A stretch of 6,178 nucleotides of DNA from Acidimicrobiales bacterium (lineage in GTDB: Bacteria; Actinomycetota; Acidimicrobiia; Acidimicrobiales; Ilumatobacteraceae), in the NCBI GenBank assembly GCA_030833305.1, contig JAURHL010000119.1, positions 1 to 6,178 of the forward strand, in the 5' to 3' direction. Within the stretch, counting starts at the first letter, position 1; every line of letters starts with the position of its first letter. Shown here piece by piece: positions 1-4,612 of this stretch. The position numbers and the translations under genes are program-made. Under the pieces are notes generated by a model. That model was not told the DNA's origin and searched no databases. It worked only from the letters and a program-made list of their open reading frames with translations.

Positions 1-233
1 ACTTCCAGGTCGGCGACCGTCTCGTTGAACGCCATCACCGCTCGATCGACGCGACGGCCAGTCTCGGGGGCGACTCGTACGTCGACGGTCGCCCGAATGT
101 CGAGCTCGTCGAAGAGCGATTCGAGACGGTGGACCTGCGCGCCGATGCGCTCCATTGCGACGACGAACGATCGACTCGAGAGAGATTCGTGGACGTCGGT
201 GACGCTCCAGGTGGGTAATGAGGTGTCGGTCAT
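1..233 (-). CDS. M3-family oligoendopeptidase (PepF-like), N-terminal fragment, runs off left edge
   Basis: This minus-strand frame is open from an ATG at 233-231 to the window edge, giving 77 complete codons. It begins MTDTSLPTWSVTDVHESLSS and continues with a helical stretch including HRLESLFDELDI. The 'LPxW(d/s)(l/v)' opening followed by a 'xLxSxxF...LexLfd' helix resembles the N-terminus of M3-family oligoendopeptidases, which are zinc metallopeptidases that cleave short cytosolic peptides. The catalytic HExxH motif would lie beyond the window, so the assignment rests on the N-terminus alone. A GAGGA Shine-Dalgarno site sits 4 nt before the ATG. The gene follows the mshD stop by 14 bp on the same strand and is probably co-transcribed with it. 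There is no signal peptide, so the product is probably cytoplasmic. It could instead be another helical protein with a similar N-terminus. Confidence 0.62.
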   Translation of the reverse strand, partial: MTDTSLPTWSVTDVHESLSSRSFVVAMERIGAQVHRLESLFDELDIRATVDVRVAPETGRRVDRAVMAFNETVADLE

Positions 234-237
234 CGTG

Positions 238-242
238 TCCTC
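238..242 (-). promoter_or_regulatory. Shine-Dalgarno site of the M3 peptidase gene
   Basis: The minus strand reads GAGGA, then 4 nt, then ATG at 233. It lies in the 14-bp gap after mshD. It supports the chosen start and translation as the second gene of an mshD-led mRNA. Confidence 0.6.
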
Positions 243-247
243 GCTGT

Positions 248-1168
248 TCACTTTCGTGGCGCAATGTCGCCGACGTACGAACGGTCGGTTCGGTGAACAC
301 GAAATCCGAGATCTTCGTACATCGACACTGCAGGAGTGTTGTCGGCGTCTACGTAGAGCATCGCCGTCGTCACGCCTCGCCTGGCAATGCTGTCGAGTCC
401 GCTGACGACGAGGCCGCGTCCGAGCCCTTTTCCGTGAAACGCCGGGTCGACGGCGATCACGTAGATCTCGCCCAGCACCGGATCCGTGTCGCGGTGGACC
501 TTGGTCCAGCAGAAGCCGGCCATCGACCCGTCGATCTCGTGGACGATGAATCCCTCGGGCTCGAACCACGGTTGGGCCATGCGCGCGCTGAGCGTGGCTT
601 CGTCCCAACCGCCCTGCTCGGGATGATGAGCGAAGGCTCGGTTGTTCAGATCCAGCCAGTCGTGTTCGTCGGCGCCCTTCACGAACGTGCGCACCGCCAC
701 CGCGTCGGCGGCGTCGGCCACCGACAGCGGAAGTGAGCGACGCATCTGGTGCAGCGTACGTCCGGGGGTCAACCCGACCTCGGAGGCGACCTGCTCGTGC
801 CCGATGGTGGGCTCGAACACCCACCAGTGAACGTGTCCGCCACCGTTGCGGGACACCTCGTCGAGAGCGGCCGACAACAACTCCGGTCCGATGAGATGCA
901 TCTCGTACCGATGGTGCGGATGGACGACCAACTCGACCGAGTAGGAGTCGTTGCCCTTGCTGATTTGCGCGTACGCGACCGGATGGTCGTGTCCGGGCTC
1001 CCAGGCCACCAGCCCTGCGAAGCCCTCGCGTCCACCGTCGACGAGGTCGAGCCACAGATGGTCGGAGAGGGGACGGTGTCCGTCGGCGCGTTCGGCGTCG
1101 CGCAACAGGTCCCGAACGACCTGCAGGTCATCGGGTCGCATCTGACGCTTGATGTCGAGAACCCTCAC
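248..1168 (-). CDS. mshD: Mycothiol synthase (acetyl-CoA:Cys-GlcN-Ins acetyltransferase)
   Basis: The 306-residue product has two tandem GNAT domains, the expected size and architecture for MshD. The enzyme N-acetylates the cysteine of Cys-GlcN-Ins with acetyl-CoA, the last step of mycothiol synthesis, in the cytoplasm. Recognisable family stretches in the C-terminal half are NNRAFAHHPEQGGW (175-188), PWFEPEGF (200-207), FCWTKVH (219-225), GEIYVIAVDP (233-242), the CoA-binding loop HGKGLGRGL (245-253) and LYVDADNTPAVSMYEDLGF (271-289). Glu234 sits where the family's catalytic glutamate is expected. The N-terminal domain (about 1-145) keeps the fold-like VELVVHPHHR stretch but lacks a clear Q/RxxGxG loop. 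The start is GTG at 1168, chosen because a TAnnnT hexamer lies at exactly -12 to -7 and because VRVLD fits the family start. An ATG at 1141 would remove nine residues. It diverges from nth and precedes the M3 peptidase gene. Confidence 0.93.
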   Translation of the reverse strand: MRVLDIKRQMRPDDLQVVRDLLRDAERADGHRPLSDHLWLDLVDGGREGFAGLVAWEPGHDHPVAYAQISKGNDSYSVELVVHPHHRYEMHLIGPELLSAALDEVSRNGGGHVHWWVFEPTIGHEQVASEVGLTPGRTLHQMRRSLPLSVADAADAVAVRTFVKGADEHDWLDLNNRAFAHHPEQGGWDEATLSARMAQPWFEPEGFIVHEIDGSMAGFCWTKVHRDTDPVLGEIYVIAVDPAFHGKGLGRGLVVSGLDSIARRGVTTAMLYVDADNTPAVSMYEDLGFRVHRTDRSYVGDIAPRK

Positions 1169-1174
1169 CGCGTC

Positions 1175-1180
1175 AGCCTA
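1175..1180 (-). promoter_or_regulatory. Putative -10 hexamer for leaderless mshD mRNA
   Basis: The minus strand reads TAGGCT at -12 to -7 relative to the GTG start of mshD, so transcription would begin at or next to the start codon. A partial -35 (ATGACC, 1202-1197, sharing TGAC with TTGACA) lies 16 bp upstream and overlaps the nth start codon. No Shine-Dalgarno site precedes the GTG. The spacing is read directly; promoter function is inferred. Confidence 0.55.
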
Positions 1181-1188
1181 CCGCTGGC

Positions 1189-1194
1189 TACTGT
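1189..1194 (+). promoter_or_regulatory. Putative -10 hexamer for leaderless nth mRNA
   Basis: TACTGT lies at -12 to -7 relative to the ATG of nth at 1201, with no Shine-Dalgarno site between them. It is separated from the oppositely oriented mshD hexamer by only 8 bp. RNA polymerase bound at one promoter would be expected to block the other. No convincing -35 is seen. Confidence 0.55.
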
Positions 1195-1200
1195 CGGGTC

Positions 1201-2001
1201 ATGGCGGCCAAGAAGACGAGCACGGTGACCGGAAAGATCGATCCGCGGAGCCAAACCGTCGAGGTGGCACGTCGCTTGGCGATCTCGTTTCCCGAGGTGA
1301 TCTGCGAACTCGACCACCGCAACGCGTTCGAATTGTTGTCGGCCACCATCCTGTCGGCGCAGTGCACCGACGCCCGCGTGAACATGGTGACGCCCGCGCT
1401 GTTCGCTCGTTACCCGGACCCGTGGTCGTTGGCCGCCGCCGACGTGGGCGAACTGGAAGCGATCATTCGCTCCACCGGCTTCTACGGGAGCAAGGCCAAG
1501 AATCTGATCGGCATGGCGACGGCATTGGTGGAACGTTTCGACGGCGAGGTGCCGAGCGATCTGGACGATCTCGTCACGCTTCCGGGGGTCGGGCGCAAAA
1601 CCGGCAACGTGGTGCGCAGCGTGGTGTTCGATCTGCCGGGATTGCCCGTGGACACGCACGTGGGGCGGCTCTCGCGGCGACTCGGATTGACCAAGCACGA
1701 GGACCCGGTGAAGGTCGAGTTGCAGCTGAACGATTATCTGCCGGGTTCGGAGTGGGGGCCGTTCAGCCTGCGACTGATCCTGCACGGGCGTCGCGTGTGC
1801 GACGCGCGCAAGCCGAAATGTGATGAATGTTCGATGGCCGACATCTGTCCCTCGGCCGGCGTGCCGGTGACGGCACCGACGACGAAACGCCCGGCTCGAC
1901 CGAGCCCGGCCCCAAAGGCCGTACCCCCGAAGAAGCAGGCCGCGAAGAAGCAGGCCGCGAAGAATCAAGCCCCGAAGAAGTCCGTTCCGAAGAAGAAATA
2001 G
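1201..2001 (+). CDS. nth: Endonuclease III (DNA glycosylase/AP lyase) with Lys-rich C-terminal tail
   Basis: The 266-residue protein is a base-excision-repair enzyme that removes oxidised pyrimidines and nicks the abasic site. The core shows ELLSATILSAQCTDARVN (44-61) and the helix-hairpin-helix LPGVGRKTGNV (127-137) with catalytic Lys133. Catalytic Asp151 lies in VDTHV (150-154), 18 residues later as in E. coli Nth. The [4Fe-4S] ligands Cys200, 207, 210 and 216 are spaced C-x6-C-x2-C-x5-C. The core ends near residue 222. Beyond it is a Pro/Ala/Lys tail of about 45 residues, absent from E. coli Nth, which ends in five-residue repeats of the (P/A)KKxx type. The tail is probably disordered and may bind DNA non-specifically. 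The N-terminus (MAAKKTS) is also basic. The ATG start is supported by the TAnnnT hexamer at -12. The gene diverges from mshD and converges on the small gene 9 bp beyond its stop. Confidence 0.96.
   Translation: MAAKKTSTVTGKIDPRSQTVEVARRLAISFPEVICELDHRNAFELLSATILSAQCTDARVNMVTPALFARYPDPWSLAAADVGELEAIIRSTGFYGSKAKNLIGMATALVERFDGEVPSDLDDLVTLPGVGRKTGNVVRSVVFDLPGLPVDTHVGRLSRRLGLTKHEDPVKVELQLNDYLPGSEWGPFSLRLILHGRRVCDARKPKCDECSMADICPSAGVPVTAPTTKRPARPSPAPKAVPPKKQAAKKQAAKNQAPKKSVPKKK
1929..1998 (+). repeat. 15-bp tandem repeat encoding Lys-rich pentapeptides in the nth tail
   Basis: GAAGAAGCAGGCCGC occurs twice perfectly (1929-1943, 1944-1958). A diverged copy with GAAGAATC follows (1959-1973), then GAAGAAGTCCGTTCC (1974-1988) and a partial unit ending at the stop codon. 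The period is in frame, so copy-number change would lengthen or shorten the tail by five residues without a frameshift. Encoded units, from residue 243, are PKKQA, AKKQA, AKNQA, PKKSV and PKKK. Confidence 0.85.
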
Positions 2002-2010
2002 TCGGCTGAC

Positions 2011-2217
2011 TCACCCGGCGATGCGGTTCGCGCGCATGAGGGCGCGCTGAGCGGTGCGCAGGGCACGCTCGGCCTCGTGAATGGCCGCCACCAAGTCGTC
2101 GTGTTGTTCGCCGAGGTTTCCGGAGCGCAACTCGGCCACCCGTTCCTGATAGCGCGCGGTGCCCTCGGCCATCACGGCGAGTTCGGCGGCGATGGTGGAG
2201 AGGTCCTTGTTGCTCAC
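2011..2217 (-). CDS. Small uncharacterised helical protein, 68 residues
   Basis: I do not recognise a named family. The product starts VSNKDLSTIAAELAVMAEGT and is rich in Ala, Glu, Leu and Arg. Two stretches look strongly alpha-helical: about 5-31, and about 38-66 (containing DLVAAIHEAERALRTAQRAL). They are separated by a Gly/Asn hinge (SGNLGEQ), which suggests a helical hairpin or short coiled coil. It has no Cys, no signal peptide and no membrane segment. The N-terminal half is mildly acidic and the C-terminal end is basic. Three things support a real gene: it fills the gap between nth and hisC, its composition is protein-like with few rare residues, and its GTG start has TAGGGT at exactly -12 to -7. 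It converges with nth across 9 bp and diverges from hisC across 97 bp. Its function is unknown. Confidence 0.72.
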   Translation of the reverse strand: MSNKDLSTIAAELAVMAEGTARYQERVAELRSGNLGEQHDDLVAAIHEAERALRTAQRALMRANRIAG

Positions 2218-2223
2218 GTCGTC

Positions 2224-2229
2224 ACCCTA
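2224..2229 (-). promoter_or_regulatory. Putative -10 hexamer for leaderless mRNA of the 68-residue gene
   Basis: The minus strand reads TAGGGT at -12 to -7 of the GTG at 2217. There is no purine-rich Shine-Dalgarno site at a usable distance. The same spacing is seen for mshD and nth. No -35 is evident. Confidence 0.5.
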
Positions 2230-2300
2230 TGGCGAGCCACGTGCCGGATGCCCACGAAGACCTGGCCGAAAACCTTCGGGGTCGGCTCGGACGGGTTCGG

Positions 2301-2306
2301 TAGCCT
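2301..2306 (+). promoter_or_regulatory. Putative -10 hexamer of the his operon
   Basis: TAGCCT ends 8 nt before the GTG of hisC (-14 to -9). Transcription could begin within a base or two of the start codon, giving a leaderless or nearly leaderless mRNA. No Shine-Dalgarno site precedes hisC. The spacing is 2 bp longer than at the other three starts, so confidence is lower. Confidence 0.42.
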
Positions 2307-2314
2307 CAGGTGTC

Positions 2315-3376
2315 GTGACCCGGGTGCCCGTACGCGACGATTTGTCCGCATTGGAGGGCTACCACTCGCCCCAGGTCACCGTCGACGTACGGCTGAACAC
2401 CAACGAGGCCCCGGTCGGTCCGCCGGCCGCCTTCCGTGATGCCTTGAGCTCCGAGATGTCGCGCATCGAATGGAATCGATACCCGGATCGCGCGGCCACG
2501 GCCCTGCGCACCGCCATCGGTGCACTCCACGGCGTCGGTCCCGAGCAGATCTTCGTGGCCAACGGCAGCAACGAGGTCCTCCAGACGGTCTTGCTCACCT
2601 TCGCCGGGCCCGGCCGCACCGTGGCCACCTTCGAACCGACCTATCAACTTCACGGCCACATCGCCCGCATCACCGGTGCAACGGTGGTCGAGGGTGAACG
2701 TGCCGCCGATTTCAGCATCGACATGAACGAGGTGCGTCGTGTGGTCGAGCAGTCACGCCCGCACGTGACCTTTCTGTGCTCACCGAACAACCCGACCGGG
2801 GGAGTGGATTCGCCGTCGGTGGTCCGCGACGTGCTGGCCCTGTCACCCGGGCTGCTCGTGGTCGACGAGGCCTACGGACAGTTCGCCGACTGGTCCGCCG
2901 TCGAATTGATCGACGAAGAAACGCCGTTGGTCGTGTCGCGCACGTTCTCCAAGACCTGGAGCATGGCGGCGGCGCGATTGGGTTATCTCGTGGGGCCGCG
3001 GTGGTTGGTGGCCGAACTCGACAAGGTCGTGTTGCCGTATCACCTCGATGCCACCAAGCAGATCGCCGGCACCCTGGCCGTGCGGTTCCTCGACGAAATG
3101 AACGAGCGCGTGCGATCGATCGTGTCCGAACGCGAGCGGGTGTCGGCCGCACTGCGCGCCTTGGACCTCGACGTCTTCGACAGCGGGGCGAACTTCGTCC
3201 TGTTCCGTCCCCGCCACATGGGTGGTCGCGCGGTGTGGCAGGGACTTCTCGATCGCAGCGTTCTCATCCGCGATTGTTCCGGTTGGCCTCGCTTGGCCGA
3301 TTGCCTTCGCGTCACCATCGGCACCCCGGCCGAGGACGACCGTTTCCTGTCCGCCATCACGGAGGTCCTGTCATGA
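2315..3376 (+). CDS. hisC: Histidinol-phosphate aminotransferase
   Basis: The 353-residue product is a PLP-dependent fold-type I aminotransferase of the histidine pathway, converting imidazole acetol phosphate plus glutamate to histidinol phosphate. Visible motifs are VRLNTNEAP (25-33), RYPD (55-58), ANGSNEVLQ (82-90), FEPTY (106-110), SPNNPTGG (156-163) and VVDEAYGQF (182-190, Asp184 for the pyridine nitrogen). PLP-binding Lys213 is in SRTFSKTWSMAAARLGY (208-224), and the carboxylate-binding Arg is in LRVTIG (331-336). The reading frame is open further upstream. I chose GTG at 2315 because VTRVPVRDDL matches the usual short N-terminus and a -10-like hexamer lies just before it. The stop overlaps the hisB start (ATGA). 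It is the first his gene here; hisD, which usually precedes hisC in actinomycetes, is absent. Close paralogues such as aromatic aminotransferases share the fold, but the operon context supports HisC. Confidence 0.94.
   Translation: MTRVPVRDDLSALEGYHSPQVTVDVRLNTNEAPVGPPAAFRDALSSEMSRIEWNRYPDRAATALRTAIGALHGVGPEQIFVANGSNEVLQTVLLTFAGPGRTVATFEPTYQLHGHIARITGATVVEGERAADFSIDMNEVRRVVEQSRPHVTFLCSPNNPTGGVDSPSVVRDVLALSPGLLVVDEAYGQFADWSAVELIDEETPLVVSRTFSKTWSMAAARLGYLVGPRWLVAELDKVVLPYHLDATKQIAGTLAVRFLDEMNERVRSIVSERERVSAALRALDLDVFDSGANFVLFRPRHMGGRAVWQGLLDRSVLIRDCSGWPRLADCLRVTIGTPAEDDRFLSAITEVLS
3361..3365 (+). promoter_or_regulatory. Shine-Dalgarno site of hisB
   Basis: GGAGG lies inside the end of hisC, 7 nt before the hisB ATG. 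It is the best ribosome-binding site in the window and contrasts with the lack of one before the operon's first gene. Confidence 0.75.
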
Positions 3377-3963
3377 ATCGCAAATCCGTCCGTCAGCGCG
3401 TCACCGCCGAGACCTTCATCGACTTGTTCGTCGACCTCGACGGCTCGGGTCGCACCGAGGTGTCCACGGGCATCCCGTTCTACGACCACATGTTGTCGCA
3501 GGTGGGCAAGCACGGCGGTTTCGACCTGAACATCGTCGCCAAGGGCGACATCCACATCGACACCCACCACACGGTCGAGGACGTGGCCATCACCCTCGGC
3601 GAAGCGGTTCGGGAGGCCCTGGGCGACAAGGCGGGTGTGCGTCGATTCGCCAGCGGCCTCTATCCGTTGGACGAGGCATTGGTCGAGATCGCCCTGGACT
3701 TGTCGGGTCGTCCGTTCGTGGTCTGGGACGTCACCATGCCCGAGTGTCTGCCGCTCGGCAACCCACCGTTCGATCCACAACTGGCCGAGCACGCGGTGTC
3801 GTCCTTCGCCACCGCCGCCGGAGTCACCCTGCACGTCACGTTGAAGCACGGCACCAACGTTCATCACATCGTCGAGGCCGTGTTCAAAGGACTCGGCCGT
3901 TGCCTGCGTGACGCGGTACGTATCGAGGGCGGCGACGTGCCGTCCACGAAAGGTGTCCTGTGA
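3373..3963 (+). CDS. hisB: Imidazoleglycerol-phosphate dehydratase
   Basis: The 196-residue protein dehydrates imidazole glycerol phosphate to imidazole acetol phosphate, the substrate chain leading into HisC. It has the two-fold repeated Mn-binding layout of the family. The first half holds FYDHMLSQVGKHGGFDL (36-52) and DTHHTVEDVAI (63-73, with the HHxxE ligand set His65/His66/Glu69). The second holds HHIVEAVFKGLGRCLRDAV (164-182). The C-terminus is PSTKGVL, as is typical. It is the monofunctional form: the phosphatase domain fused at the N-terminus of E. coli HisB is absent, so histidinol-phosphate phosphatase must be encoded elsewhere. The start is fixed by a GGAGG site and a 4-bp overlap with hisC. 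The 13-bp gap to hisH is the only gap within the his cluster. Confidence 0.97.
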   Translation: MNRKSVRQRVTAETFIDLFVDLDGSGRTEVSTGIPFYDHMLSQVGKHGGFDLNIVAKGDIHIDTHHTVEDVAITLGEAVREALGDKAGVRRFASGLYPLDEALVEIALDLSGRPFVVWDVTMPECLPLGNPPFDPQLAEHAVSSFATAAGVTLHVTLKHGTNVHHIVEAVFKGLGRCLRDAVRIEGGDVPSTKGVL

Positions 3964-3976
3964 CTGTGGGTGCCCC

Positions 3977-4612
3977 GTGACGGCACCGCTCATCGCCGTG
4001 CTCGACTACGGCATCGGCAATCTGCGCTCGGCGGAAAAGGCGTTGCAGAAAGTCGGCGGCGACGCCCGACTCACTCGTGACGCTTCCTTGGTCGCCGACG
4101 CCGACGCCGTGGTTCTTCCCGGAGTCGGTGCCTTCGGTGCGTGCATGGACGCCCTTCGTGGGGCCGGCCTCGAGGATGTGGTGCACGACGCCGTGGCGTC
4201 GGGCCGTCCGTTTCTCGGCATCTGTGTCGGCATGCAGATGCTCTTCGAGGACAGTGACGAGAACCCCGAAGCGCGCGGGCTCGGGGTGATCCCGGGCTCG
4301 GTGCGATGGATCCCGCCCGGGGTGAAACGCCCACAGATGCAATGGAATCGTTTGCGTATCTCCCGCCCGGATCCACTGTTCGCGGGATCCGAGCTCGCCG
4401 ATGTCGGGGGTGGTCCGTGGGTGTATTTCGTCCACTCGTTGCACGGAGTTCCGCGCGACGCGAATGACGTGGTGGCCACCTGCGAATACGGTTCCACCTT
4501 GAACGCGGCGTTCCGTCGGGGCAACGTCTCGGCCACCCAGTTCCATCCGGAGAAATCCGGCAAGAGCGGACTGGCGTTGTTGCGCAACTTCGTGAGCGGG
4601 GTGTCGCGATGA
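3977..4612 (+). CDS. hisH: Imidazole glycerol phosphate synthase, glutaminase subunit
   Basis: The 211-residue class I (triad) glutamine amidotransferase partners with HisF. It hydrolyses glutamine and channels ammonia to the synthase barrel. Motifs are VLDYGIGNLRS (8-18), LPGVGAFGACMDAL (47-60), the nucleophile elbow PFLGICVGMQMLF (78-90, Cys83), YFVHSLHG (140-147) and ATQFHPEKSGKSGLALLRNF (186-205, with His190 and Glu192 completing the triad). I chose GTG at 3977 because the family begins only a few residues before VLDYG; upstream codons in frame would read back through hisB. The Shine-Dalgarno signal is weak (GTGGG, 6 nt upstream), so translation may depend on coupling to hisB. The stop overlaps the hisA ATG by 4 bp (ATGA). 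Confidence 0.95.
   Translation: MTAPLIAVLDYGIGNLRSAEKALQKVGGDARLTRDASLVADADAVVLPGVGAFGACMDALRGAGLEDVVHDAVASGRPFLGICVGMQMLFEDSDENPEARGLGVIPGSVRWIPPGVKRPQMQWNRLRISRPDPLFAGSELADVGGGPWVYFVHSLHGVPRDANDVVATCEYGSTLNAAFRRGNVSATQFHPEKSGKSGLALLRNFVSGVSR

Larger units (their letters stand above)
2218..2314. other. Divergent intergenic region between the 68-residue gene and hisC
   Basis: These 97 bp hold the two outward-facing promoters. They also contain a short inverted repeat (CCGAA 2266-2270, loop AACC, TTCGG 2275-2279) and four TCGG tetramers between 2276 and 2300, just upstream of the hisC -10. If hisC is leaderless this DNA is not transcribed into its mRNA, so an attenuator or T-box leader is unlikely. 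A repressor or activator site is possible but unproven. Confidence 0.45.

Noticed and set aside
1165..1968. Minus-strand frame opposite nth with RGLLLRG-type repeats
   Set aside because: The repeats are the antisense image of the Lys-rich tandem repeat in the nth tail. The nth frame has all catalytic and Fe-S residues.
1929..1998. Tandem repeat considered as a CRISPR-like or mobile-element repeat
   Set aside because: The units are contiguous, in frame and only 15 bp, with no spacers. They are simply the coding repeat of the nth tail.
2159..2314. Upstream extension of hisC to an ATG at 2159
   Set aside because: It would add 52 Ser/Arg-rich residues unlike HisC N-termini and would overlap the divergent 68-residue gene and its promoter.
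2218..2314. T-box or histidine attenuator leader before hisC
   Set aside because: There is no stem-loop/T-box consensus and no run of His codons. The probable transcription start is at or next to the GTG, leaving no leader.
2776..3372. Upstream extension of the hisB frame within hisC
   Set aside because: The extra N-terminal sequence is Arg-rich out-of-frame hisC sequence. Family length and the GGAGG site fix hisB at the ATG at 3373.
3040..3993. Long minus-strand open frame (317 codons) opposite hisC and hisB
   Set aside because: It is antisense to two unmistakable his genes. Its composition is rich in Arg, His, Val and Asp with no motif, as expected for a shadow frame in GC-rich DNA.
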